Source of the DNA: Candidatus Methylophosphatis roskildensis
GTDB taxonomy: Bacteria > Pseudomonadota > Gammaproteobacteria > Burkholderiales > Rhodocyclaceae
DNA: 64,000 nt
NCBI GenBank assembly: GCA_016708905.1
Contig: JADJEV010000003.1
Span: forward strand, 186,001-250,000
Direction of reading: 5' to 3'
Notes under the pieces: generated by a model
Told to the model about the DNA's origin: nothing
Database searches by the model: none
The model's input: the letters and a program-made list of their open reading frames with translations, nothing else
Made by a program: the position numbers and the translations under genes
Shown: piece by piece, positions 41,677 through 50,787 of the stretch
Position numbering within the stretch: position 1 is the stretch's first letter
Layout: every line of letters begins with the position of its first letter

Positions 41677-42257
41677 GTACGGCCATCACCAACATCGACT
41701 TCGACCGGCTGCTCCGGCTGCGACTCGTCGTCGCGCGCTATGGTGAGATGGATGCCGCGCGGTGGTGGAATACGGGTGACGCCGCACGACGAACTGCGCT
41801 CTTGGGGCGCGCGGGCTCCGTGCTCATGAGTCGCGGTTTTCCGCGCACCCACCGCTTCGCACAGGCTCGCCTAGTCTTCGAGGTGGCTCGCGCGCGGTGC
41901 GTCGAGGTCTTCGATCCGCCCGGTTGCGTGACCCTCTGGATCCTGCCTGCTGCGCTCGAAGATCAGTTCGACGCGCGCTGGGCTCGCTGGCTCGAGGAAC
42001 GCGACGCCTGGACGGACTTCTTCGCGTCGATCGAACGACCAGCATCCGACCTGCTCGAGACCATGAAGACGCTCGATCTCGTGGGTGCCGAAGACCTCGA
42101 GACCGTCTCGAAGCTTCGCCGGTTGGCCGAGGGGCGGGCGGTCCCGCTTCCTGGCGTCCACACGGTGTCCGATGCGCTCATCACCCAACTCGCCGCGGGC
42201 TTCTCGCGCGGAGAGCCTGGCAAGCTCGCGGTGCCCTACGCACGGATGGACGACTGA
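41673..42257 (+). CDS. brxE: BREX protein BrxE
   Basis: A 194-residue protein (RLLRLRLVVARYGEMDAARW, LGRAGSVLMSRGFPRTHRFAQ, CVTLWILPAALEDQF) matching the BrxE family, whose members define type 6 BREX loci directly upstream of brxA. Its molecular role is not established. It begins at GTG 41673 overlapping the HTH gene and ends overlapping the brxA ATG (TGATG). Confidence 0.75.
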   Translation: MSTAITNIDFDRLLRLRLVVARYGEMDAARWWNTGDAARRTALLGRAGSVLMSRGFPRTHRFAQARLVFEVARARCVEVFDPPGCVTLWILPAALEDQFDARWARWLEERDAWTDFFASIERPASDLLETMKTLDLVGAEDLETVSKLRRLAEGRAVPLPGVHTVSDALITQLAAGFSRGEPGKLAVPYARMDD

Positions 42258-43036
42258 TGGGAAGTAGCCGCGCATCAGTCGTGTCCTCCTTCACCATCAT
42301 CAAGGGCGCATTGATCGAGGAGACATTCGCCGTCTTTCGGGGGTGGGACTTCGCGGCCTCGTTGGAGGAGAACCTTGCCTCTATGAAGGCGCAGAATGTT
42401 ATCGGAGCGAAGAGCGAACATTGGCTTCGAGACATTGCCTTCGTCCTGCGCCGCCGCTTCGACTCCGAAGGTCGGGACCGCAATCTTGTCGAGCTTGCTC
42501 AGCGTGGCTGCCCGCTCGAGCTGTGGAGACCCCTGCTCCTCTGGCACATGACACGCGATGAGTTCCTCTTCCGCGACTTCTTGGTCCAGTGGCTCTACGA
42601 ACACTTCGCTCAGGGCACGCTGCGCATCCGGGCCCAGGATCTCTGGCCCTATCTCCGCGCCCTCCACGACAAGGGGCTGGTCGTCGAGCCCTGGAAGGAG
42701 AGCACGCTCAAGCGCGTGTCGTCCGAGCTCCTGCGCATGGCCGTCGACTTCGGCCTCATGCGCGGCACGGTGACTCGCGAGTTCGCGTCGTACCACCTTC
42801 CCGACGAGTCCTTTCTTTACCTGCTGCACGCCATGATCGAGTTGCAGCCGAACGCGCGCGAGGTCGTGCACTCGTCCGACTGGCGGATGTTCCTGATGGA
42901 CGCTGACGACGTGGAGCGTGAGCTTTTCCGCCTTCACCAGTTCCGCCGCGTTCACTACGAGGTCGCCGGAACGCTTGCACAGCTCGACCTGCCCTGCGCG
43001 TCCGCCGCCGACTACGCACGGGAGATGGTGGCATGA
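42257..43036 (+). CDS. brxA: BREX protein BrxA (DUF1819)
   Basis: A 259-residue DUF1819 protein: SFTIIKGALIEETFAVFRGW at the start, WLRDIAFVLRRRF, and PLLLWHMTRDEFLFRDFLVQ. BrxA is a small DNA-binding core component present in most BREX types. Coupled to brxE by TGATG and to brxB by ATGA. Confidence 0.88.
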   Translation: MGSSRASVVSSFTIIKGALIEETFAVFRGWDFAASLEENLASMKAQNVIGAKSEHWLRDIAFVLRRRFDSEGRDRNLVELAQRGCPLELWRPLLLWHMTRDEFLFRDFLVQWLYEHFAQGTLRIRAQDLWPYLRALHDKGLVVEPWKESTLKRVSSELLRMAVDFGLMRGTVTREFASYHLPDESFLYLLHAMIELQPNAREVVHSSDWRMFLMDADDVERELFRLHQFRRVHYEVAGTLAQLDLPCASAADYAREMVA

Positions 43037-43611
43037 GCGACTGGAAGCAACGACTGACGAGGGACCTGGAGCCCGTGCTGCGCGAGGCAGACCCGCGGGC
43101 GCGGATCAGCGCATACCACAACATGCCGTATGCCATCTTCCACTACCCTCCTGAGGAGGAGATCCCGTTGCGCGGCGAGCTGGCCTTGCTTCGCACGCGC
43201 CTCGAGCAGATCGGCAAGCGGGTCACGACGATCTCGCTCGCCGACTGCCTTGCCGATGCCCTCGTGGCTGAGGGGCTGACTACCGACCGCATTGCGAGCG
43301 CCGAGAAGCGAACCGGCACCGAGAAAATGGTCGACACCATCCACATGGTCATCAGTCGTCGTCGGCCTCTCGACGACCTTGTCGCGGCGCGGATTCCAGA
43401 GCAGGCCGATCCCGCCCGCGACATCGTGTTCATCGTGAGGGCAGGTTCCTTGTTCCCCTTCTACCGCACGTCCTCCCTGCTCGAGCAGCTCAAGGGCAAG
43501 CTCGAGGTTCCAGCGGTGCTCTTCTACCCGGGCGAGCTCGACGGTGTGGCGGGCCTGAAGTTCATGGGCGTGCTCGAGCCGGAGCACAACTACCGACCGA
43601 AGATCTTCTAG
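43033..43611 (+). CDS. brxB: BREX protein BrxB (DUF1788)
   Basis: A 192-residue DUF1788 protein: ISAYHNMPYAIFHYPPEEE (signature AIFxYxPxxE), VTTISLADCLADAL, FIVRAGSLFPFYRTSSLLEQ and ending FMGVLEPEHNYRPKIF, all typical of BrxB. It is required in type 1 BREX and thought to bridge BrxC and PglZ. It ends 11 nt before brxC. Confidence 0.9.
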   Translation: MSDWKQRLTRDLEPVLREADPRARISAYHNMPYAIFHYPPEEEIPLRGELALLRTRLEQIGKRVTTISLADCLADALVAEGLTTDRIASAEKRTGTEKMVDTIHMVISRRRPLDDLVAARIPEQADPARDIVFIVRAGSLFPFYRTSSLLEQLKGKLEVPAVLFYPGELDGVAGLKFMGVLEPEHNYRPKIF

Positions 43612-43622
43612 GAGCGCGACCG

Positions 43623-46600
43623 ATGGCCAACACGCAGATCAAAGAGCTGTTCGCTGGCGACATCTACCGTCGCATCGAAGAGGTCATCAAGGTCGACCAG
43701 ACCGACGAAGCGATCCTTCGCGAGGAGCTCGGCGAGTACGTTCTGACAGACGCTATCCGCGGCCACTACAAGAGCATTCTCCGCAGCTACTGGGAGACGC
43801 CCAACAAGCCCCACGAAGGTATCGCCATCTGGGTCTCCGGCTTCTTCGGATCGGGTAAGTCGAGCTTCGCCAAGATGCTCGGCTTGGCACTCCAGAACCG
43901 CCAGGTGCTCGGTGAGGCGGCCTCCGAGATCTTCGCGAGCCGGGCTGGCGACACCGAGCTTCAGGTGCTTTTGAAGCAGATTTCGGAGCACATACCCACC
44001 GACGCCGTCATCTTCGACGTCTCCACGGACCGTGGCATCAAGAGCGGGAACCAAACGCTCACCGAGATCATGTACAGGCTCTTCCTCAAGAGCCTGGGCT
44101 ACGCTGAGGACCTCGACCTCGCCGAGCTCGAAATTACCCTCGAGCAGAAGGGCGAGCTCAAGCGGTTCGAAGAGACGTACCGCGAGATGTTCGAGCAAGA
44201 CTGGAACGCCAACAAGGATCTCATCGCCTTCTCGCTGGGCGAGGCGAGCGCGGTCATGCACCGGCTCTTCCCGAGCCGTTACCAGACCCAGGATTCCTGG
44301 GTCCAGGCCGTTCAGGACCGCGCCGACATCACCGCGGGCCGTTTGGCCGAGCGGTGCAAGGACCTGATGGGGCGCAGGCGCCCCCAGAAGAACCTCGTCT
44401 TCGTCGTCGACGAGGTCGGCCAATTCGTCGCACGCGATGTCCAGAAGATGCTCGACCTGCAGGCCGCCGTGCAGAGCCTTGGCCGTGTCGGTCGCGGCAA
44501 GATCTGGATCGTGGTCACCTCGCAGGAGAAGCTGACCGAGCTCGTCGGCGGCCTCGACGACAAGCGGGTCGAGCTCGCTCGCTTGATGGACCGCTTCCCG
44601 CTGCAGGTCCACCTCGAGCCGTCCGACATCTCCGAGGTCACGAGCAAGCGCGTCCTCGCCAAGAACGCCGCGGCGCTCGACACGCTGCGGGATCTCTACG
44701 GCAAGCACAGCGGGCGCCTCACGGCGAACACGCGGCTCACGGCGGACATCCAACTGCCCGATCTCTCCACGGACCGCTTCCAGGACCTCTACCCGCTGCT
44801 TCCATATCAGATCGACCTGATCATCCAGGTCGTCTCCGGGCTTCGCACCCAGGGCGGAGCGACCAAGCACGTCGGCGGCGCAAACCGCACCATCATCAAG
44901 CTCGCGCAGCAGCTCCTGATCCATGAGGGCGTGAAGCTCGCCGAACAACCCGTCGGCAGGCTGGCGACGATCGACCAGATCTACGACCTCATCGCGAGCA
45001 ACATCCCGAGCGAGATTCGCGGGAAGATCGCGGCAATCAAGACTGAGGTCCCGCACCCGTTCGCCCAGCCCGTGGCGAAGGCCATCTGCCTTCTCCAGTA
45101 CGTAAAGAGTATCCACCGGACAGCCGAGAACATCGCTTCGACGCTCCATCCTGCGGTCGGCGCCGACTCGGTCCTGCCCGAGGTCAAGGAGGCCCTGCGG
45201 CAGCTCGTCGACGCACACAAGGTGCGCGTCTCCGACGGTCAATACCGCATCCCGACGCCCGCCGAAGACGACTGGGAGGTCACGCGCGCCAGCTTCCAGC
45301 CCAAGCCAGGCGACATCAACCGCATCCACGCAGACGCGGTCATGGCGCTCTGGGAGCCCAGGCCGTCCCACAACCTGCAGGATGCCCGCACCTTCAAGGG
45401 CGGGCTCACCTTCAATGGCCGGTCCCTCTTCGACGAGGACATCGCGTTCCACGTCACGCTTGCCGAGCGTGGCGTGGAGCTCGAGCGCCAGGCCACCGAA
45501 GCGCGCTCGCGGTCCCAGGCGGAGCGCAAGTCGGTCTTCTGGGTCGCGGGCCTCGACGAACACATCGACCGAGAGATGGTCGAGGTTTTCCGGTCGCGCG
45601 AGATCCTCGCCCGCAAGGAGCGTGCAGCGAAGACCAAGGACGAGACGTCCCTCGTGGCGGAGGAGAAGCTGCGCCTGCGGACGCACGAGACGGAGCTACG
45701 CCGTCTCCTCAGGGAGGCACTCCTCGCAGGCTCCATCTACTTCCAGGGCAACGACCGGAGCCCGGGCGACACGGTGGCCGCGGTGAGCCAAGCCGCGAGC
45801 CGAGTACTTGGCCATGTGCTCCCGGAGGTCTACGACCGCTTCGCCGAGGGCGCCGCGCGGGTCGCGTCAAAGGACCTCGACACCTTGATGACCAACGAGA
45901 ACCTCCGCGGCCTCACGCCCATCTTCGCGCAGTTGAACCTCGTGCGCGACGAGAAGGGTCAGACGGTCTTCAACACCGAGACCGGCGTGCTCAAGGAGGT
46001 GATGGACCGCATCGAGAACAAGACGAGCTACGGCGAGACGGCGACCGGCCGCTACCTCGCTGACGAGTTCGAGAAGGAACCCTTCGGGTGGAACCTCGAC
46101 GTGGTTCGTCTCTTCGTCGTTGCCCTCGTTCGGGCCGGCAAGGTCAAGGCGACCAGCAAGGGCACCACCATCGACTCGGCGCTCTCCGTCGAGGCGCGCA
46201 ACACCTTCTCGAGCAACAACCTCTTTCGGGCGTGCTCGTTCCAGAAGCGCGTCTCGGGCACCGACATCAACGACTGGCTCGAAGCCGAGGCGGCCTACCG
46301 AGACGTCTTCGGCAAGCAGCTACCGGAGCTCCAGGCCAGCGTGATCGCCGAAGCGATCCGCCGTGAGGTCGGCGAGGCCGAGGAGAAGCTCCACGAGGTT
46401 CACACCACCTTGCTCACCCATGGGCTGCCCGGCGCCACGGTGCTCCAGGAGGCCATCGACCAGATGCGGGCCATCCGCGGGGGCAACGAGGACGACGCCA
46501 TCCTCACCTTCAACGGCGCGCACAAGGCCCTGAAGGAGGCGGTGAAGCGCGCGAGCGAGCTCGCCGCGGCGTTGACGGAGCCGCGACTGCTCGACCTCAA

Positions 46601-47165
46601 GCGGGCACGCCGCGCGCTCGACAGCCACTGGGCCTTCCTCGACCAGGAGCCGGACCTGCCCGACGGGCTCCGTCCGAAGGCCGAGGCGCTGGCCGACATG
46701 ATGGTGCGCGAGACCTTCTACCGCGACCTGGCGCAGATCGACCAGCACGCCACGGCGATCGAGACCGAGTACCAGGCGCGGTTCCAGGCGGCCGCCGCCG
46801 CGCGCACCGAGTGCTACCAGCAAGCGCTGGCGACGCTCCATGGCAACCCGGCGTGGACCGAGCTGAACGAAGAGCAGCAGTCGCGTGTCGCCGCGGCGCT
46901 CACAAACCGAGCCTCGGCCACGGTACCGGCCTCGGCAACCATCCCGTTCCTGCGCTCCGAGCTGAGCGCCTGCCCGCAGCACCTCAAGGCGGCGGTACAG
47001 CAGATGATGGAGCTCATCGAAGGCAATCGCCTCGTCACGATCAACGTTGGCGACTTCTTCGCCGGACGCGTCGAGACCCCGGAGCAACTCGAAGCGGCCA
47101 TCGGCGCGCTTCGCCAGCGCATCGAGAAGCTGCTCGGCGAGGGCAAGAAGGTCTGGATTCAGTAG
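43623..47165 (+). CDS. brxC: BREX P-loop ATPase BrxC
   Basis: A 1180-residue ATPase, normal BrxC length. Walker A GFFGSGKS at residues 73-80, Walker B in KNLVFVVDEVGQFV near 260, followed by a sensor-like WIVVTSQEKLTEL. The C-terminal third is long helical/coiled-coil. BrxC is the large AAA+ core of BREX and is needed for both methylation and exclusion. A GGAGCGACC ribosome site precedes the ATG. The long open frame on the opposite strand here is a codon-bias shadow. Confidence 0.93.
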   Translation: MANTQIKELFAGDIYRRIEEVIKVDQTDEAILREELGEYVLTDAIRGHYKSILRSYWETPNKPHEGIAIWVSGFFGSGKSSFAKMLGLALQNRQVLGEAASEIFASRAGDTELQVLLKQISEHIPTDAVIFDVSTDRGIKSGNQTLTEIMYRLFLKSLGYAEDLDLAELEITLEQKGELKRFEETYREMFEQDWNANKDLIAFSLGEASAVMHRLFPSRYQTQDSWVQAVQDRADITAGRLAERCKDLMGRRRPQKNLVFVVDEVGQFVARDVQKMLDLQAAVQSLGRVGRGKIWIVVTSQEKLTELVGGLDDKRVELARLMDRFPLQVHLEPSDISEVTSKRVLAKNAAALDTLRDLYGKHSGRLTANTRLTADIQLPDLSTDRFQDLYPLLPYQIDLIIQVVSGLRTQGGATKHVGGANRTIIKLAQQLLIHEGVKLAEQPVGRLATIDQIYDLIASNIPSEIRGKIAAIKTEVPHPFAQPVAKAICLLQYVKSIHRTAENIASTLHPAVGADSVLPEVKEALRQLVDAHKVRVSDGQYRIPTPAEDDWEVTRASFQPKPGDINRIHADAVMALWEPRPSHNLQDARTFKGGLTFNGRSLFDEDIAFHVTLAERGVELERQATEARSRSQAERKSVFWVAGLDEHIDREMVEVFRSREILARKERAAKTKDETSLVAEEKLRLRTHETELRRLLREALLAGSIYFQGNDRSPGDTVAAVSQAASRVLGHVLPEVYDRFAEGAARVASKDLDTLMTNENLRGLTPIFAQLNLVRDEKGQTVFNTETGVLKEVMDRIENKTSYGETATGRYLADEFEKEPFGWNLDVVRLFVVALVRAGKVKATSKGTTIDSALSVEARNTFSSNNLFRACSFQKRVSGTDINDWLEAEAAYRDVFGKQLPELQASVIAEAIRREVGEAEEKLHEVHTTLLTHGLPGATVLQEAIDQMRAIRGGNEDDAILTFNGAHKALKEAVKRASELAAALTEPRLLDLKRARRALDSHWAFLDQEPDLPDGLRPKAEALADMMVRETFYRDLAQIDQHATAIETEYQARFQAAAAARTECYQQALATLHGNPAWTELNEEQQSRVAAALTNRASATVPASATIPFLRSELSACPQHLKAAVQQMMELIEGNRLVTINVGDFFAGRVETPEQLEAAIGALRQRIEKLLGEGKKVWIQ

Positions 47166-47174
47166 GAGCAACGC

Positions 47175-49121
47175 GTGGAGAAGGAGACACGACAGAGGCT
47201 GGAACGCCTCACCCAGCAAGCGCGACGGCTCCTCGAACAGGAGTTCCGGGAGCAACTCGAGGGCCGCTACGACGTCCTCCTGGATGGGCGGATTCCGCTC
47301 GCGCCCGGCGCGCACCTGTCTCCTCGCGAGCGCGTGCTTTGGGACAGGCTAGTGGCCGCCGTGGCGCACAAGCGCGCCCGGGGGATCATGTCGGCGGATG
47401 CCGTGGAAGCCTACTTGCGCGAGGCCGCGTTCCACACCCTCAATCGCTTCGTGGCGCTCAAGATGCTCGAGGCACGCAAGCTCGTGCAGGAGTGCATCTC
47501 GCGTGGCGAAGACTCGGCTGGTTTCAAGGAGTTCATCGCCCTCGCGCCTGGGCTCGTGGCGCTGCCCGACAAGGGCTACCGGCTCTACGTCGAGACCATC
47601 TTCGACGAGATCGCGCAGGAGGTGCGCGCGCTCTTCGATCGGCGCGACGCCGCGACGCTCCTCTGGCCACGGCGCCCGGCGCTGCTCGACCTGCTGGCCG
47701 CCCTGAACAATCCCGAGGTCGCGTCGGTCTGGGGCGAGGACGAGACCATCGGCTGGGTCTATCAATATTTCAACGGCGAGGACGAGCGTCGCCAGATGCG
47801 AGCGGAGAGCCAGGCCCCCCGTAACAGTCGCGAGCTCGCTGTCCGCAACCAGTTCTTCACGCCGCGCTACGTCGTCCAGTTCCTGACCGACAACTCGCTC
47901 GGCCGAACATGGTGTGAGATGCGTGGACTCGAGACGCAGCTCGCCCACCTCGACTACCTCGTGAAGACCGCAGAAGGCTTCGAGGAACGCTCGCCGAAGG
48001 ATCCTCGCGACCTGCGGGTCCTGGATCCGGCCTGCGGCTCTGGTCACTTCCTCCTCTATGCCTTCGACCTGTTCGCCGGCGACCCCACGCGTGGCTTCGT
48101 CGGCATCTATGAGGAGGCTTGGCGCGCGGAGCCGGCACCGAAGTCCGAGGTGACCGGCCGGACGCTCAGGGAAGACTACGAATCCGAACCAGCCCTCCGC
48201 CGTGTGGTCCCCGAGCTGATCCTCCGGTACAACCTCCACGGCATCGACATCGACCCGCGCGCAGCCCAGATCGCAGCCCTCGCTCTCTGGATGCGTGCCC
48301 AGCGCGCGTACAACAACCACAAGGTCTCAGCCAACGAACGCCCGCTCATCGGGCGCACGAATATCGTGACCGCCGAGCCGATGCCGGGCGACCGAAGCAT
48401 GGTGGCCGAGTTCGCCTCGACACTTCGGCCGCAGGTGCTCGGTGAGCTCTTTCAGCGGATGGTCGAGGAGATGCGCCTTGCCGGAGAGCTCGGGTCGCTG
48501 CTCAAGATCGACGGCGTCCTTCAGAGCGCGGTCGCGAAGGCAAGGGCGCAGTTCGTACGTGAGCAGAAGGAGCCGCAAGTGTTGCTGCCCGGGTTCGACC
48601 GCCCCCGGAAGGCGCAGCTCGAGTTCGACCTGTCCGGTGTCTCGGACGAGTCGTTCTTCGATTCAGCGGAAGAGCGCATCGTCCACGCGCTGCAGGAGTA
48701 CGCCGCGAGTGCGCCGGCCGTGATGAGCGTGCGACGCCAGCTCTTCGCCGACGACGCCGCCCACGGCATCGCCTTCATCGACTTGAGCCGAAAGCGCTTC
48801 GACGTGGTTCTCATGAATCCGCCCTTCGGCGCGGCGAGCCTGGCGGCGAAGAAGGAGTTCGAGTCGGCATATCCCCGGACCAAGAACGATGTCTATGCCG
48901 CGTTCGTGGAGCGAGGGATCGAGCTCCTCCACCCGACGGGCTACCTGGGCGCCATCACCTCCCGCACCGGCTTCTTCCTCTCGAGCTTTCAGAAGTGGCG
49001 GGAGGAAATCTTGCTCAAGGAAGCCCCGCCGACCGTGTTTGCCGACTTGGGCCAGGGCGTCCTCGACAGCGCGATGGTCGAGGTCGCGGCATATTGCCTC
49101 CGCAAGGAGGCCACGGCATGA
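47175..49121 (+). CDS. pglX: PglX N-terminal half: adenine-specific methyltransferase module
   Basis: A 648-residue N6-adenine methyltransferase module: SAM motif DPACGSGHFLLYAFDLF near residue 285, catalytic motif IV NPPFG near 548, and ending FADLGQGVLDSAMVEVAAYC, where single-chain PglX (about 1200 residues) would continue into its target-recognition region. Here a TGA stops the chain and overlaps the ATG of an unrelated small gene. The missing half is encoded 3.3 kb further on (52424-54817). GTG 47175 follows AGGAGCAACGC. In effect this is an M subunit; it should need the distant half to recognise DNA. Confidence 0.9.
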   Translation: MEKETRQRLERLTQQARRLLEQEFREQLEGRYDVLLDGRIPLAPGAHLSPRERVLWDRLVAAVAHKRARGIMSADAVEAYLREAAFHTLNRFVALKMLEARKLVQECISRGEDSAGFKEFIALAPGLVALPDKGYRLYVETIFDEIAQEVRALFDRRDAATLLWPRRPALLDLLAALNNPEVASVWGEDETIGWVYQYFNGEDERRQMRAESQAPRNSRELAVRNQFFTPRYVVQFLTDNSLGRTWCEMRGLETQLAHLDYLVKTAEGFEERSPKDPRDLRVLDPACGSGHFLLYAFDLFAGDPTRGFVGIYEEAWRAEPAPKSEVTGRTLREDYESEPALRRVVPELILRYNLHGIDIDPRAAQIAALALWMRAQRAYNNHKVSANERPLIGRTNIVTAEPMPGDRSMVAEFASTLRPQVLGELFQRMVEEMRLAGELGSLLKIDGVLQSAVAKARAQFVREQKEPQVLLPGFDRPRKAQLEFDLSGVSDESFFDSAEERIVHALQEYAASAPAVMSVRRQLFADDAAHGIAFIDLSRKRFDVVLMNPPFGAASLAAKKEFESAYPRTKNDVYAAFVERGIELLHPTGYLGAITSRTGFFLSSFQKWREEILLKEAPPTVFADLGQGVLDSAMVEVAAYCLRKEATA

Positions 49122-49531
49122 GCACCGACTTCCGAGACGCCTCCGACCGCCACTTCGAGGATGGGGGCCTCCTCGAGGCACAGGGTCGTTTCGCGAACGC
49201 CGACCATCTCTATGGGTTCTCGGCCGAGTGCTCTCTGAAGGCTGCCATGTTGGGTGTCGGCCACCCGAAGGCGGCGAAAGGCGATTGGCCCGACGGCCAC
49301 TGCGACCACGTAAACGCGCTGTGGGTCGGGTTTCAATCCTTCGCACATGGATTGCTCGATGCGAAGTACGCCGCTCACGTACCACCGACGAATCCCTTCT
49401 CAACGTGGCACGCCAACCAACGTTACTGGGGACGGCATCACTTCACCGCAGGCTCGGTTGCCCCACACAAGGCCGCCGCGGACGGATGCCGACGATTGCT
49501 GCGGGAACTCATTCTGGACGGAGTGTTTTGA
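49118..49531 (+). CDS. Nested cassette gene 1: small HEPN-like protein
   Basis: A 137-residue soluble protein. The N-terminal helical part (RHFEDGGLLEAQGRFANADH, LYGFSAECSLKAAML) looks like a HEPN-type four-helix bundle, and RYWGRH later supplies an R-x4-H motif as in HEPN ribonucleases. It overlaps the pglX first-half stop (ATGA) and the next gene (TGATG). Its role could be an RNase effector, or a regulator of its two NTPase neighbours. The HEPN assignment is tentative. Confidence 0.5.
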   Translation: MSTDFRDASDRHFEDGGLLEAQGRFANADHLYGFSAECSLKAAMLGVGHPKAAKGDWPDGHCDHVNALWVGFQSFAHGLLDAKYAAHVPPTNPFSTWHANQRYWGRHHFTAGSVAPHKAAADGCRRLLRELILDGVF

Positions 49532-50787
49532 TGAATTTCAACGATGCGCTTCCCACTGCTGCCAAGATCGCGCTTCGTCACCTTGGTGCTGAAAACCGCG
49601 TTGTCGTTCTGGTGCGCGATCTTTTTGGCAAGATCCGGGTCGTTCTGTCAGACGAGCTCGCGGGTGTCGCGGACGCTCTTGCTGCAGAACTTGCGCATGC
49701 GCTTGGCCACTACGCCTATGACCCCGCTTCGACCTTCCTCCGCGAAGCCGACGTCCGGGATGCGCTCCCCGGCGCAACCGAGATTGCGAAAACCGAAAAT
49801 GGTGCACGTGTTCTCGTGATCGATCGGCAGCTCACGGGGACGGAGTGGAACGCTCAGCCCGCCGTCGAGACGAGACAGCCGCGGCGCTTCACGCTGTTTT
49901 CCATGAAAGGTGGCGTGGGACGCTCGACAACTGCGACGATCCTCGCCTGGCACCTCGCCCGAAAGGGAAAGAGGATTCTCGTCTTCGACCTCGACCTCGA
50001 GTCGCCCGGCGTCGGCGCCACCCTCCTTGGCCCAGACCTGCCTCGGTTCGGGGCCGTCGACTGGTTCGTGGAAGATGCTCTCGGCCACGGGGATGTCGTT
50101 CTTCCCGAGATGGTTCGCGAGAGCTCAATGGCTACTGAGGCTGGCCGGATCACGGTAGTGCCTGCCTTCGGTTCGGACACGGGCGATTACCTGGTGAAGT
50201 TGGGGCGGGCGTACCTCGAGCGAGGCCCCAACGGCCACGAACCCTGGCCCAGCCGTCTCAAGCGAATGGTTGAGGCCATCGAAGAGAGCGAGAAGCCCGA
50301 TGTCGTGCTCCTCGACAGTCGCACGGGCCTCCACGATACGAGCGCGGCGCTGGTCCTCGCCATGGGGGCGCACACCCTGATGTTCGCGGTGGACACGCCT
50401 CAGACATGGAGTGCCTACGGCTTCCTGTTCAAGCATTGGACCCGCCACCCAGATGTGGCGTCGTTCTATGACAAGCTCTGGGTCGTCGGCTCGATGGTGC
50501 CCGACACCGAGATCGAGGCCTACGTCGAGAGCCTTCGCGATCGAGCGTGGTCCCTCTTCGACGAGACCTTGTATGCGGCGCCGAACGTAGCCAGCCGCGC
50601 CGGATTCCTCGCGCCGGTGGTCGACGACGATGCAGGCAACCACTTCCCACGCGCGATTTACTGGCAGCGCGGGCTGATGGCCTTCAACCCGCTCGCCAAG
50701 TGGACGGACCAGTTCGTGATCGCGGCGTACCAGAGCTTCCTAGAGTGGTTCGACCGGGTTCTCCTCGAAGAACCGGAGGCACCATGA
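49531..50787 (+). CDS. Nested cassette gene 2: ParA/MinD-like ATPase
   Basis: A 418-residue protein. Residues 1-115 form an unknown domain. A SIMIBI ParA/MinD ATPase follows: deviant Walker A MKGGVGRSTT (about 127-136), keeping the signature Lys but with Arg in the normal P-loop Lys position; Walker A' ILVFDLDLESPGVGATLLG; and a switch II region VVLLDSRTGLHDTSAALVLA. Such ATPases dimerise on nucleotide and recruit partners. It lies between the HEPN-like and second NTPase genes with stop/start overlaps on both sides. Confidence 0.8.
   Translation: MNFNDALPTAAKIALRHLGAENRVVVLVRDLFGKIRVVLSDELAGVADALAAELAHALGHYAYDPASTFLREADVRDALPGATEIAKTENGARVLVIDRQLTGTEWNAQPAVETRQPRRFTLFSMKGGVGRSTTATILAWHLARKGKRILVFDLDLESPGVGATLLGPDLPRFGAVDWFVEDALGHGDVVLPEMVRESSMATEAGRITVVPAFGSDTGDYLVKLGRAYLERGPNGHEPWPSRLKRMVEAIEESEKPDVVLLDSRTGLHDTSAALVLAMGAHTLMFAVDTPQTWSAYGFLFKHWTRHPDVASFYDKLWVVGSMVPDTEIEAYVESLRDRAWSLFDETLYAAPNVASRAGFLAPVVDDDAGNHFPRAIYWQRGLMAFNPLAKWTDQFVIAAYQSFLEWFDRVLLEEPEAP

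Noticed and set aside
43608..45686. 692-residue open frame on the strand opposite brxC
   Set aside because: It mirrors the strong third-position GC bias of brxC, has no family signature, and lies wholly inside a clear BREX gene.
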